NCBI GenBank assembly: GCA_018127085.1
Contig: CM030723.1
Span: forward strand, 67,685 to 131,684
DNA from: Pneumocystis sp. 'macacae'
Lineage: Eukaryota; Ascomycota; Pneumocystomycetes; Pneumocystales; Pneumocystaceae
Length of the DNA stretch: 64,000 nt
Direction: 5' to 3'
Positions 34,222 to 51,800 of the stretch are shown here, piece after piece (positions within the stretch are counted from its first letter, which is position 1; each line of letters begins with the position of its first letter). The notes beneath the pieces were generated by a model. The model was not told the origin of the DNA. It made no database searches and was given only the letters and a program-made list of their open reading frames with translations. A program made the translations under genes and the position numbers.

Positions 34222-35409
34222 ATGTCACTCCAAGAAAACCTTCAAGAATCCATTAACAATATAAATGAACACAAAACCGGGGATAATGCTGCATTGGTTT
34301 CGACTTGTCATTCGTCTGGAGCTGTAGATCCTACGAATAAGATTTTTATTGGAAATCTTAATTATAGAATTAATGAAGCTCTTATTCGGGATTTATTTAA
34401 AGATATTGGTAATATGTGAGTGTTTTCGGAGTATATGTTGTAGATTGTTTTTATAACTATTTTTAGTACTACTGTTAATATTCCTATGCGTCGTTCATAT
34501 AAAACTGGTGGGCTTCGCCCTCAAGGAATTGCTTTTGTGACTTTCAGTTCAAAAGAAGATGCTCAAAAAGCTATTGATTTATATGATCAGAAAGAATATT
34601 TAGACAGAGCACTTATTGTTACTTATGCAAATCCTCCAAGATCATCTAACCGACGGAATAAAGGTTTACGATCTGGATCAAAGGTAAGCTGTTTTTCATT
34701 TTCGAGAAATATCTAATGTTGTTATTTAAAAAGTCTAAGAAGACTAATGAAACTCAGAACTCAAAAGAGACTGCTGATCCTAAATCTAAAAAAGTAAATT
34801 CTGTAACAGGTATGTTAGTTTTTTGTTAAAAAATGTTTAGAAAATTTTTATATAGACGTTAATTCTGATGGAAGTGCATCTGGTGCACAGAAAAAAATAG
34901 ATCAGGTTAATTCTTCTGGAACAGCTGGCACTGAGAGTGATAACAAACATAATCGGCCTCGTTTTAATCGACCAGGACTTAAACGCGGTCCAAAGGGTCC
35001 TCCTGCTAATGGTGTTGATAGTAAGACGACGGTTTTTGTTGCAGGCCTTTCGTATGATACCAAAACTGAACAAGTTTGTTTTTTTTTGTTTTAAGTTTTA
35101 TATTAACTTTTGTAGCTTATAGAATGGTTTTCAGAATATAACCCTTTAAGTGCCCATGTCGCTCTTCGCCCAATACCCCGTTATATGATTCAAAGGTTAC
35201 AGGCAAGAGGGGAACAACGGAAAGGACGTGGTTTTGGTTTTGTTACGTTTGAAAATGAAGATATGCAAAGTAGAGCGGTCAAAGAAATGAATGACAAGGA
35301 GATCGATGGAAGAAAGTTGACTGTGAAGATTGCTGTTGATAAGCCTCAAAGTATATCGGCGGTGAATGGTTCTCAGGAACTTGGCTCTAGCAATGCCGTT
35401 ACAGATTAA
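34222..35409 (+). CDS. two-RRM RNA-binding protein, Sbp1-like
   Basis: Cytoplasmic or nuclear single-strand RNA-binding protein. RRM1 (KIFIGNLNYRINEALIRDLF ... GIAFVTFSSKEDAQKAIDLY) and RRM2 (TTVFVAGLSYDTKTEQ ... GRGFGFVTFENEDMQSRAVK) both keep the aromatic RNP1 and RNP2 motifs. Both RRMs have a long loop between strands 2 and 3 (MRRSYKTGGLRPQ; RPIPRYMIQRLQARGEQRK), as in yeast Sbp1. The linker is basic and Asn/Ser/Gly-rich (NRPRFNRPGLKRGPKGPPAN). About 300 residues in five exons. The exact ortholog is uncertain. Confidence 0.82.
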
Positions 35410-35696
35410 TGAATATAGATTATATATATGTAGTATAGAGGGTTTAGATGGTATAATTATTATCAAAAGTGAACAATTTTTGATCTTTATAATTTGCCTG
35501 TTTTGCTGTTTTTTGAAAATCTATTGAATTTTCTTGTGTTGATAGAAATTTATACTTTTATTTGTTGATAAATTTAAAGTTGTTTGAAGTTTTAAAGATA
35601 TTTTTTATTTTTTAGTTTAATAGATAATATTTTGAAAAAGTATATATTTTTGTTTAAAATATCTAAACGAATGACACTTCAAAAAATCATATAAAA

Positions 35697-36883
35697 ATGG
35701 TATCAGATTGTTATAAGGAAATGAGAATTTTTGAATCTTTAGACAGTGGGATTTCACAGCCTAGGAAACATCTTTCTTCTAAATCAACCAATCAGGATTG
35801 TTATTCTGAAGATGTTAATTCTAGATTAGTTTTACGTCAAAAGTATAGAAAATTGATTAGAATAACTGATGGTAGGTTCATATTTATCCTTATTGTTTCA
35901 AATAGTACTTTAATTATTGAATGTATTTAGAAAATAGGCTGGATTATATTAAAGCTGGCAATCATGGTTTAGCAAAAACAGTTAAAATTGCAGATATGCT
36001 TTTTCAAAAGGGTATGTAATAGTGTATTCGATACTCTTATATTTATGTTTTTATTAGTTAAACGTCCTCAGGAAGCTGCATTAGATTCTCAACTTCTTGT
36101 ACAGACAGTTGATCTTGCAAGTATGAAAGCAAAGCGTTTAAAGTTAGGAGACATGTTATTTGATATGGATATATATATTGGGAATTTGTTTTTATTTATG
36201 GGATGTAGTAAGGATTGTCACACAAGCAGTAGTTCTGAATTAAATTGGATGAGAATTGGAAAGTTAGCATTACTATGTAGTAAAAGACCTCCAACCATAA
36301 GTTTTATGTTGGGGCCTTTATCTGTTGAAAGAAAAGAGCGTAGAATTGTACGTCAAGAAAGATTCCAAAAAAATAAGGAAGATCTTGTGAAGCCTGATGA
36401 AGTATTTGTTATTGTTTTGTTTTTTTTTTTTTTTACTTTTTTATAGGTAAAAGGGGAAGAAACGTTGCCTCAAAATAATACGACTCCTAAAAACGTTATG
36501 AATATTGATAATCTCTTGAAATGCCATTCTCCTATAGGGCTGTTTGAATTTGTTATAAATCCTGAAAGTTTTTGTCAAACAGTAGAAAATATCTTCTATT
36601 TAAGTTTTTTAATAAGAGAAGGTAAAGCTAATTTGATAAAGGGGGACAATGATATGCTTATTCTACGTATTACTTTTTTTGTTCTGTTTCCTTACTAACT
36701 TGAAAAGAAAGTAAGGACTTTTCTGAAGAATTATGTGAAGAAAATAAAAAACAAATTGTTATGTACATTGATATGGAAATTTGGAGAGTATTTTTATTGT
36801 TTCTAAGTACTTTTAAAGATAACTATTTTTAGGATATTATTGAAGCATTAGATATAACAGAATCTATCATCCCAACTCGTTGA
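35697..36883 (+). CDS. nse4: Smc5-Smc6 complex kleisin Nse4
   Basis: Kleisin that bridges the heads of Smc5-Smc6 in recombination repair. The conserved N-terminal and central blocks are plain: LRQKYRKLIRIT, ENRLDYIKAGNHGLAKTV, VKRPQEAALDSQLLVQTVDL, ASMKAKRLKLGDM, WMRIGKLALL and RPPTISFMLGPLSVERKERR. The C-terminal winged-helix block is recognisable as HSPIGLFEFVINPESFCQTV. The last exons (ELCEENKKQIVMYIDMEIW, then DIIEALDITESIIPTR) close the chain at about 320 residues. Seven or so exons with 40-70-base introns. The stop faces the Pol III subunit stop across 240 bases. Confidence 0.93.
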
Positions 36884-37124
36884 GTTTGCTTATAATTATA
36901 TATTGTGTATAATATTCTAATCGCAATATTATGAAATATATGTATTTTCTTAACTCAATAAAGATTATAATTAGTAAGTTACTTGGACATTTGTAATTAC
37001 TTGGATTTAATAAATTTAATTTGTATACTGATGTTTGGTACTGTATTGTGAATATTTTTCATTTTAATTAGAAGCTTTACATATTATTAGTAGTAATAAT
37101 GATTTTATATGTTGTATTGAAAAA

Positions 37125-42102
<4,978 letters not shown>

Positions 42103-42496
42103 TCTGTTTTCATATTTCTATGTTAAAGTATATATCATTTTCTTTGTTTATTAGTTTACTATGATAATTTTAAATATTATGAAATTTAAGAAAGTATTCC
42201 TTAGTAATTATAATAAAAGATTGTTTTTTTATATTTTTATATTTATATATAAAATAATGAATATTTTATATTTTTAGAAATTCTTCTCTAGGAAACGAGT
42301 TGCTTTTTTTTAAATTCAATTTACGAAAATAATTTAGTGGATTTAAATTATAATATAAAATCGATATGAATAAAAATGCATTGTTCTTAAATTCTTATTT
42401 AATAGGTAGAATACAGAAAGTATGATTCAATATTTAGAATATCTGCAGGACAGATTAGAACTTTTAGATAAAGTATTAGATAAAGTATTATAATAA
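42103..42496. promoter_or_regulatory. divergent region rpc1 / small membrane protein, with uORF
   Basis: About 400 bases between the two starts. A 23-codon open frame runs from 42422 to its stop at 42491-42493, three bases before the downstream ATG at 42497. It contains the repeated unit GATAAAGTATTA twice and encodes a leucine-spaced peptide. The rest is AT-rich. Confidence 0.5.
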
Positions 42497-42920
42497 ATGT
42501 CTGACGAAAATGATGAACTTCCTTCTTATCAAGCTAGTATAAATCCAGAAAATAGAAAACAAGTATTATTTGACTTATTAAATTCTAATGAATCTCAATT
42601 AATAACTCTTACCGGTAAAAGATGTAGAAAGGTTATATTTATGGATTTAAATTGATGTATATTAAAAAATTTAGTTATTCTTTTTTGGAGTTTTATTTCC
42701 TTTTCCTATTCTTCTTATTGGAGCGTATATTGGATTAATACATTACCCGTTTTTCAAAAAAGTTTATTTTAAGGATGAGCAACAGCAAATGTACTTTGAA
42801 TATATTAAAGAAGAAGAAATGAGATGGGGAAAAAGATGTTTGTATTTGTTTGGATTGATATTATTTGCAATAGGATCTATATTATTTGCAGGATTTAAAA
42901 GTAATTGGGCAACAAAATAG
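42497..42920 (+). CDS. small protein with two predicted membrane helices
   Basis: Not recognised with confidence. Two exons joined in phase 0 (ESQLITLTGKRCRK to LFFFGVLFPFPIL) give about 126 residues. The N-terminal 40 residues are polar (MSDENDELPSYQASIN). Helix 1 is LFFFGVLFPFPILLIGAYIG; a charged loop follows (HYPFFKKVYFKDEQQQMYFE, then EEEMRWGKRC); helix 2 is LYLFGLILFAIGSILFAGF, and the chain ends KSNWATK. The pattern suits a helical hairpin in an organelle or ER membrane. A uORF ends just before the start codon. Confidence 0.7.
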
Positions 42921-43022
42921 TTCTTAATATACATAGAATACAGAATAATATTTCTGTCATTTCAGTTATTTGTATTTTTGTTTTAAATGTTTGATTTATT
43001 ATATACAAAAGAAATTTTAATA

Positions 43023-45082
43023 TTAGATATCAAAATCTAAATTAAAATTACTTTGAGCAATGATTTCGTCTTTATTATTAATGTATTTTGTAGCTTTAGG
43101 TGCTAGGCTCTTAAATGCATGTACTTTATTATTTTCGACTTCTTTTGTATCTGTTGGGTTCATTTTTGTATGAGTTCTAGGTGTTTGTGTATTCTCGTCA
43201 GCATCTTTGATTTGAGGCAAGACAAGTTTTTGTGCTCCTGATAACATATTATCATAAAATAGTTTTGGATTAGTTTTAAGTCGTGAAAATGGATTGGCTA
43301 TTATTGGAAAGACACCTATAACATTATATATATATATATATATTGTTATTATTACTTTGTTTTCTACGTTCTTCATTAGCTTGGATTTCCGCTTGTCTAA
43401 TCGTATCTAAGTTAGCTTTTCTATTTTTTTCGTTTAATTTAGCAAGTTTATCTAAATGGACTAAAACATGTCTTTTTTCTGCTGATAATTCTTCAAGAGT
43501 ATTTAATTTTTCTGTAAGTCTTTTTGCTTCCTTTTCGTCTCCATGAGCAATTGCGATATCTCTGGTTTTCTTTAGTTGTGTTTTTTCTACTGCTATATTT
43601 CCAGGAATTTTTTGCAATGCTTTTCGTCGTGCTATCATGTCTGATATTTCTAACTTGAAAAAATTGTATACGTTTCAAAATTTAATAAACTAAACTTACA
43701 TCTGTTAGCTTGTGTTGTGTCATTAGACTCAGTTCGGTTATTTTTTTTTCAATCAATGATTTTTTAGGCATAGCAATTTTATCTTGTTTAAGTTGTTGTA
43801 TCCATCTATCGAATTCTTTCTAGGTTAATTAATAAAGTATTTTTTTAAGTTTGCATGTGTTGCCTGAGTGATAGCAGAGTTTGATACAAATGTGATTTCA
43901 AATGTTTTTATATTTGCACCATGTATACATTCTATTTTTTGATTGGAAAGTATTCCTTCAAAAGAATAAACTTTTGGGCTAGTTTGTAAACCTTTTTCGA
44001 TAATTATACATTTGTATGTTTCTTAGTAAAAAATATTATACCTTTAACTTGACAAATCCGATATATACTTTTACCTTGAGAATTTTCACCTATTTTTATT
44101 CTAGCAAAGCAACCTTAAAAATTAAATCGTATATCCTCATACTGTGCACTAACACAATACCTATTATAGTTTCTTCGAATAAAGGATGAAATAAAAATTT
44201 TGCGAAATGCTTTCTTCCAAGTCTAGCGTTGTTTACATCACTCAAATCAAGTATACTAGCTTCATCTTTATTTTCTGCATCTTTCATGCCATATTCGTCT
44301 TTATTTTCTTTGTTGAATTTTTGTTTGTTTCTTTTTTTGAATATCTTATTATCTAACTATTTAAAGTTAATGACATTTTTGGGTACAAATGTATACTTCT
44401 GGTTCTGCTCGGCTATACTTCTCTTCTCTTTTTCTCTTAAGTTCGGTTAATTTATCTTTTTTTGAAATAGTTTGCGTATTTTTTGTTCCTTGTATTGATC
44501 CTATATATAATTAACAAATATTATAAATTATATTTTTTAACGTTTTGTTTTCAATTGTTTTTTTATACTGAGTTTTTTTTGTTTTAATCTTTCTGCTAAT
44601 TCTCTTTTTTCTTGTAATTTTTGTGTCTAAACACATTACAGTTTGTTTTTTGTACGTGTGAAATACCTCTTCTTCTCGCTCATAAAGGATAGATTCTCTT
44701 TCTACCTCATTCATACTCATTATTCTTTTGAAATCTGTAAAATGTATTTATAGTTTTTTTAAAATATACCTCTTACGGTCCTCTTCGTCCTTGAATTTGC
44801 CTTCTAGTACATAAGGAATGGTGTACTTTTCCATGTCATTATCGTCTTCATCCCTAGATACTAGATTTTTGCTTTCTGTACTATATTCGCTTGAATACAA
44901 TTCGTCACTCGAATTATCATTGCTTCTTAAGGATTCTCTAATAATCTTCAGTGTATTTTTCATTTCAAGGTTATTTTGCGAGACATTACTTTTTTTTTAT
45001 GAGGCAATTTATTTTTCTTAGATGTATTCTCAATATCTTTATGGCCTGCTAATGCCAGAAGCTCGTCTGATAAATCATCCAT
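43023..45082 (-). CDS. rtf1: Paf1 complex subunit Rtf1
   Basis: Transcription elongation factor that couples Pol II to histone H2B ubiquitylation and Chd1/Spt5. N-terminal MDDLSDELLALAGHKDIE, then a charged region; YVLEGKFKDEEDRKR followed by MNEVERESILYEREEEV is the family signature before the Plus3 domain. The Plus3 domain is seen as DLSDVNNARLGRKHFAKFLF, HPLFEETIIG, IYRICQVKG and KCIIIEKGLQTSPKVYSFEG. The C-terminus is a coiled coil (KEAKRLTEKLNTLEELSAEK, LAKLNEKNRKANLDTIRQ) and a tail ending SNFNLDFDI. About 530 residues in ten or so exons. One intron holds a (TA)n tract at 43325-43343. Confidence 0.9.
43325..43343. repeat. (TA)n microsatellite in an rtf1 intron
   Basis: Nine to ten TA units sit inside a short intron of rtf1. 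Probably length-polymorphic. Confidence 0.8.
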
Positions 45083-45308
45083 AATTTTGAATTAATAGCT
45101 AAAATTCTAGTGTTTAAAACAAAGATATATAGTTAACGATAATTTTTATATAAATATTACGAATCGTAAAAAATTATAAAAAATATTTTAAAAATAAAAA
45201 TATTGTTTAAAACTTATGTAATTAAAAGCTTAAAATCTTACTACTATTTCATTTGCTATTGTTATGTATCTTTGAAGATATTAGAAAAAAAGTTAAATTT
45301 TGTGAAAA

Positions 45309-46691
45309 CTACCTTATACCTCTATAATGTTTGGTATTAGGGTTACTAGTTATTTTCAAGCTCTCTACTTTTATATTACTAATAATCCATTCATTGCATG
45401 TGAATTTTGCTACAAGATAATTAGGAGAAATTTTCATTTCATCAAGAGTAAATTTCATAGAAGCAAAAGAACAAGCTTTAAGCATATCTAGTGTCCAAAC
45501 AATTAGTTTATTTTTTTCTTTATGCTTATATTCAATTGTAATGTTTCCATGTGTAGATTTTGAGTTTTTTACTCGGCATGATTCAGAGATTGGAATAGTA
45601 ATAGTTATATTATCAATGAATTGATTAAAAATATTTAATTTTATTTCAAAGTCCTCGATATTTGGTCCTGATTTGGGTTCAATAGAGATTGGTAAAGATG
45701 AAGAGATTTTATCAGAAAGCTCAATTCCATAAGTCATTAATGTAAATTTTCCATCGGGTGGCACAAAGCATAGACGTTTTAATGAGGGAATATGACTTGA
45801 GAGCACACATGGATGAAATGAGGAGTAAAAAATATCATATTTGGATTTTATAGTTAGAATTATGTTAGGAACACCTAGAATAGTTAAATTTTTTTCTTTA
45901 ATGTACTATATACCTGAAATGTTTGAAAGACATTTTATTTTTCCTTTTGAAAATAGAGTTATAAATCTTCCATGTCTATTCTTGATAAGGAAAAAACATA
46001 CAACTTTATTATTAATACTTATCAATTATTCCTGTAAGTTCTTCAACAATGTCAATAAAAAATTCATTTTTTATATGTTTTACATTTGCTCTTCTCCATG
46101 CAATTGGTGATAGAATACCTTGTGGTATATAAGATCTTTTATAAGTTTAGTCTGAATTTAGGGAAAAATATTTGATACTTTTGCAGTCCTGTCATGTTTA
46201 ATATTTGGTTTATTGTATTTGGAAGAGGAACTATATCTTTTAAAGTATTGGATTCTGTAATCATAGGATATCCATAGTCTATCATTTCATTTAGTAATTG
46301 AATAACAATTTCATTTTTTTTTTCTAAAATGGATTTTTTTATGGCATTTTGTCCTAAATAGTCTTTAAGAACATTTATAATATGATATAGGAATTCGATA
46401 ACATATAATGGATCTATTTCTGATGTTACCACGCAAAAAAAAATAATGTTGTCACAATCGATATGAAATAAAAGACCATCTTTACATGGTATAATAGGTG
46501 TAGGTATATCTTTATCATATGTTGCTTTTTTGTATTCTGATATAAATAAAGCAATAATATTTTTTGAAGTACGTCCATGCCAATGATATTCAAAAATAAT
46601 GTTTCTGAATAAATTAGATATTTGGAAAAAACGGGTTTAAAATAAAATACTCTTTTTCATCAAGAATAAATAAAGTTTTTAAAGAATTCAT
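45309..46691 (-). CDS. apm3: AP-3 adaptor complex mu subunit
   Basis: Medium subunit of the AP-3 adaptor for Golgi-to-vacuole transport; binds YxxPhi sorting signals. The longin half starts MNSLKTLFILDEKENIIFEY, followed by IDPLYVIEFLYHIINVLKDY and MIDYGYPMITESNTLKDIV. The bridge reads PQGILSPIAWRRANVKHIKN and EFFIDIVEELTG. The mu-homology half includes GVPNIILTIKSKYDI, SSFHPCVLSSHIPSLKRLCF, VPPDGKFTLMTYGIE and KLIVWTLDMLKACSFASMKF. About 390 residues in five exons, near family length. The PPDG...TY block is typical of AP-3 rather than AP-1 or AP-2. Its start lies 62 bases from the divergent start of the next gene. Confidence 0.9.
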
Positions 46692-46753
46692 TCTTTTTTT
46701 TATTTGATATTTTTAAAAGAATATTCGATACTTGTGAAATTTAAATTTACAAT
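46692..46753. promoter_or_regulatory. 62-base shared divergent promoter
   Basis: The only DNA between the start codons of apm3 (-) and the DUF4536-like gene (+). It is AT-rich with poly-T/A tracts. Both transcription start regions must lie here or inside the opposite gene. Confidence 0.65.
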
Positions 46754-47008
46754 ATGGGCGCAAAAAATGCAGAAAAAATGCTAGAAAATTACGAGTGTTT
46801 TGGGTGCAGAGTTACAAGTGCATTGACTTTCAGCAGTTTCGGAATGTATATCTTGTACCAAGGGAGAAAAAAATATGGGCATTATACTTACAAAGCAATT
46901 TTAAAATCAAATTGTTTTCGAGATTTGAATATATTATTAAAGAAATCTAGCTTCGGCATAGTAGGTACACTTTTCTGTATTATTGGATATTCGAAATTAA
47001 TAAATTAA
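46754..47008 (+). CDS. small membrane protein, DUF4536/DMAC1-like
   Basis: An 84-residue protein in one exon. The segment NYECFGCRVTSALTFSSFGM with its CxxC pair followed by a hydrophobic helix (MYILYQGRKKY) resembles the DUF4536 family, whose animal member DMAC1 helps assemble the distal arm of complex I and whose fungal members are mitochondrial. A second hydrophobic helix is GIVGTLFCIIGYSKLI near the end. The family match is by eye on a short motif. It shares its promoter with apm3. Confidence 0.62.
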   Translation: MGAKNAEKMLENYECFGCRVTSALTFSSFGMYILYQGRKKYGHYTYKAILKSNCFRDLNILLKKSSFGIVGTLFCIIGYSKLIN

Positions 47009-47209
47009 AATATAAATAATTTAAAATGATATAAAACAGGTATTATGTGTATCTTGTATAGATAGACTTAGTATTATTTAAGCTGTACATATCAAATTAA
47101 TATATATTACATGAGGTTTAAAAGTTGAGAAAATTGAGAATATGGGACCAGCCTTAAAAAATATATAAAAGTTACAGCAAATTTTTTGAATTAGGAATTT
47201 ACATTCATG

Positions 47210-48533
47210 TTATACTTTTTTGAGTGTTTCCTTGATCCATGTTTCTAAATTGACATCTTGTTTTCGTGAGTTGATTATGTAATAATGGTCCTGGATATAT
47301 GTTAAAATATATTTTAATTAAAGATAAAAATAACCAGAAGTTCTTGAGGGTTAGGCCTCATTTTTAAATCTTTATTGAGACACGTGCTAATAAAATTATC
47401 TAGATCCTCTGGAAACTCTCCTTTTGGCAAAGTTGGGGCAGATTCATGTACTATTCTTTGTAGTAAGTCTAGGATTCCCATAGTCCCTGTTGCGGGAGCA
47501 TCCAGATTTGATGTTAAGGGGAAATGCCCAATAGCTAATTCTAAAAGAGTCATTCCAAGAGACCAGACGTCAGATTTAACACTATATTTTGCTCCTTGGA
47601 TACGTTCAGGCTATTTAATTAGTAGTGATCTAAAAAGTAAAAAGAAAGTGTTTTTACCGACATATATGTAGATGTCCCTACAAATGTATCGGCTGTTGAA
47701 TTTATAAGTTTTCCTGATACTCCAAAATCACAAAGCTTAATTTGTCCGTAAGAGTTAACCAGAATATTACTTGGTTTAACATCTAATATTTTTAATTGGT
47801 AATAGCTTTTTAAGGAAACTTACCTCTATGAATTATACGATGAACATTGTATAAGTATGTTAATCCTTCTACAACCTAACTTAAATAAATATATTTATAA
47901 TCATAATTACTGTGCACAAACTGCAATAGCTATTTTCCCCAAAACACTAACATGTATGGCACCATACTTGGATATTCTATCTAAAGAACTAAACTGTATT
48001 AGTATCAAATATTAAAAAAATATTCATTTACCCGCAATCCATATACTCCATGCAAATATTAATATCATTTTCATTCATAAATGCACCATAAAATGAAACT
48101 ATGTACGGGCTATCACAATCATGCATTATCTGTAGTTCTCTATGTATTTGTTTTCTGATAACTGGTTTAGCTTCAATATGTATGACCTTTAATAAAGTTA
48201 GGAACATTTTGTATTATAAAGCTTAATCAATACTTTTTTTGCCATAATAGTTTTTGTGGGAAGATGAAGAACTTTAGTGACAGTACCACTATTACCTGCT
48301 CCAATATCTTCTAGTATTTTAAGATCCTCTTGGCATAAATTGAGTTTGAATTCAACACCAACTTCAAGAATTTCAAGTTGCTCAAGAAGACTATTATGAT
48401 ATTTATGGGAATCATCTACATTCCTGGGTAAATGCGTATTTAATATTTTTGATGACCCCGTACATGTTTGTGAAGGTAGTGTTAATTGTTTAAAATTTCG
48501 TTGTTTTTTTCTAGATAAAAGTCCATTTTTCAT
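47210..48533 (-). CDS. byr1: MAP kinase kinase, Byr1/Ste7 type
   Basis: Dual-specificity kinase of a pheromone/mating-type MAPK cascade. The glycine loop is [15 protein letters not shown], with the catalytic Lys in TIMAKKV. The C-helix and hinge region read [20 protein letters not shown] and [15 protein letters not shown]. The catalytic loop [12 protein letters not shown] and the DFG loop [18 protein letters not shown] follow, the latter carrying the SxxxT activation sites before [14 protein letters not shown]. Then [19 protein letters not shown], and the C-lobe ends with [15 protein letters not shown] and a tail ETLKKV. About 330 residues in about nine exons. Byr1/Ste7 is favoured over Wis1/Pbs2 and Pek1/Mkk1 by the short N-terminus and the NSTADTF loop. 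Confidence 0.88.
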
Positions 48534-48844
48534 TTCCTTATATTACAGTATATATGAATATATATATATTTCGAATAATTATACAATTATCTTTTTTATT
48601 GTATTTACTTCAGTTCTTTGTTTTAAGAACTTGTTTTTGTTTTTAGAGAGTTTTCATTAGTAACGTAATGAACAATTTATCCTATCCCTCTTGCTTTTCA
48701 CAGTTGTTGTCTTTTTTACGTTTTTTTTTTTGTATCTTAGTATTATGTCTTAAAAAGATTTATTGCTCCTCGCGTGCCTTCGAAAATGAAGTGCATGTGG
48801 ACCTATATTACAAGAAAAAGTTTAATTATTTGAGAAAGAGTAAA
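48534..48844. promoter_or_regulatory. divergent region MAPKK / spt6
   Basis: About 310 bases between start codons. The right part (48668-48844) is open in the spt6 frame but encodes a hydrophobic, Cys/Phe-rich stretch unlike any Spt6 N-terminus, so I treat it as untranslated. Confidence 0.5.
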
Positions 48845-51800
48845 ATGAACCATTCGTCTGATAAAAAAGATAAAAATGACGAAGTTTCTGTTGATGTTAG
48901 AGATTTTGAGGATGAAGAAAATGAAAATGAGATATGGGGTGAAAAAAGTGATGAAAATGATGACTTGGAGCATGATGCTGTAATAGATTCTAGTGAAGAG
49001 GAAGAGGAAGATGAAGATGAAGAGGAAAGAAGAAAGGTTTTTTGTATTTATGTTTTTATAATGTATACAATTTTGACTGTTTTTTTAAAGGTTCATGAGG
49101 GATTTATTGTTGATGATGATGAAACAGATGATGATGTAGCAAATATAAGACGGCATAAAAGACGAATACGATTAAATGATGTGGATAGGAATATGGACGA
49201 AGATGAACTCGATGAAGAAGATCTAGATCTTGTTATGGAAAATACAGGGATTGTAATGGCACGAGATGTACCAAAATTTAAAAGGCTAAAACGAAGAAAA
49301 GAAAAGTTTGTTTCCAAGAATTTAGAAGATATTTTTTCAGATGAAGAGGACAAAAGTAATATAGAAGAGAAACCTTATGTTAAACTGGGGGCGTTTAGTG
49401 ATGAATTTGCTGATTTTATTGAGGAGGATGACCTTGATGATGATATGGATAATAGAAAAGAAATTCAACATGAAAAGTCATTCCGTGTTGGGATGTATTC
49501 TGAAAGTGTTGGAATAGATAGTGATGCCCATGCCGAGGTTTTTGAAATTTTTGGTGATGGTGGAGATTATGCTTATGCTCTTGAAAATGATGATTCTGAG
49601 CAATATGAAAAGAAGGATGTCTCTTTGCATGATGTTTTTGAGCATAGTGAAATTGTTGAGCGTATGCTTACTGATATGGATGAGATTATCAGAATCACTG
49701 ATGTTCCTGAACGGATTCAGGTTTTGCGGGCTCCGTATTACCATTTACAGCTTTCTGATGAAGATATTTTGAAAGAGTATGATTGGATTTCTAAACGCTT
49801 ACTTTTTGTGCGTTCTGACGTAGATCATAACTTAATGAAGCCTTTTAAAAAGGCTGTAAAAAATGTTATTGATTTTTATAATCGTGATTTTTTTGAACCA
49901 TCATTTATTTGGCAGAATAGAAAAGATTATTTGCTTTTTTCTGAAAAAGCTAGTGATGAAAGAAAAGTAACTAAAGTTCATACTTTGTTAAGACAGAGTG
50001 ATTTGTGGAAAATTCTTGATCTTGATCTTAAATTTCGTGCATTTATTGAAAAAAGGAATTCCTTTTCTGAAACTTTTAAGAATTTGAATGTTGATGATAA
50101 ATTGCTTAAAGACTGCATTGATAAAGCTGAATGTCTTGAAGAGATTATTGATCTTCATGATTATATGTATTTTCGATACTCTGAAAATATAAAAGATATG
50201 AATATTTCACAAGGGTCTGCTTTCAAGAGACCTTCAAATAAATATTCTTTTTATGCTAAAATAAGAAAAGATAGTTTTTACAATCTTGTAAGAGTAAGTG
50301 TTGGGCTTAAAGGGAAAATATTGATTAATTTTTCAGGCCTTTGGGTTACCTCCAGAACATATTGGAAAAAATTTTTTGGAAAATACTAAAAGATATTTTC
50401 CTGAAGATCCTGATAAATGGCCAGAAGTTTTGGCAGAAAAATATGTTGTGGATTCTAATTATTCTTCTGCTTCTAATGCTTTGTCTGGTATGTATTGTTT
50501 TAGGCACTATTTTCTAACATCAACACTAGTTGCAAGAAGAGTTATTGTTGATGAGTTATTGAATGATCCCCAAGTTAGGAAGTCTATACGGACTATTTAT
50601 CTTAAAAAGAGTTATATTAATGTTAATCCTACTGAAAAAGGTGTTAGAAAAATAGATAATGATCATCCTTTTTACTTTTTTAAATATGCTCGTCGTGTTT
50701 CTATAGAAAATATGTTTCATGATCCTGATTTCTATCTTCAAATGATTAATGCTGAAGACCAAGATTTAGTTACAGTTAGTATTCATTTAGATGGATATGA
50801 TAATATATTTTCTGAAATGTTTGAGTTATTAATCTCTGATAATGTTAGCGAAATAGCATCCGCTTGGAATAATCAAAGAAAATTGATATTGGTTGATTTA
50901 TTTGAAAAAATTAACTCAATTATGGAGAAAACTATTAAAGAAAATTTAAAGAGTGATTGCGAAGATGTTCTTGCTTTTTTATGCAGAAAGAAGTTTTTAG
51001 ATAGACTTGATCGTACACCTTACACGGTAAAGTCTTTGGATAAGGGAGAAGTGCCGCGTGTCTTAGCAGTTTCTAATGGAAGAGGCGATCCTACGAAAGA
51101 TGATACTTCGTGTGTATTTGTTGATGAGGATGGAAAAGTGTTAGAGCATATTAGAATTTCTGATATAAATGAAGAAAGTTCTAAAAAAGAGTTATTTGAT
51201 TTAATAAAGCGTCGAAGTCCAGATGTTATTGGCATATCTGGATTTAGTGTTTCTATAGACTTTCTTCGAAGAAGTTTAAAAGATATAGTTGATAATATTA
51301 ATGCAAACCAAAATGACAATAATGATCATATAAAAGTTGTATATGTTAATGATGATGTTGCTAGACTTTATCAAAATAGTGAAAGAGCTGCAAAAGAATT
51401 CCCTAATTTACCTCTATTGGGTAAGTATTGTGTTTCTCTTGCTAGATATATGCAGAGTCCACTTATGGAATATGCGGCAATGGGGAATGATATTGCATCA
51501 ATATCTTTTCATCCATGGCAGCATCTTGTATGTGAATTGTTTTAAAATTCTAAATAATATTGATACAAATAGGTATCACGTGATAAATTACAAAGAGTTT
51601 TGGAAACGGCAATTGTAGATATTGTAAATCTAGTGGGTGTTGATATAAATGATGTTGTTAAGTCTTCCTATAAATTGAACCTTTTGCCATATGTATGTGG
51701 TTTAGGTCCCCGTAAAGCTCAAAGTTTGTGTAAACGTATTTCTCTCGTAGGTGGATATATTTCGAATCGTGCTGAACTTATTACAAAATCTATTGTAACA

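Noticed and set aside
48668..48844. 59-codon in-frame extension of spt6 with a hydrophobic segment
   Set aside because: It encodes a Phe/Cys/Leu-rich stretch unlike the acidic Spt6 N-terminus; Spt6 is nuclear and starts naturally at 48845.
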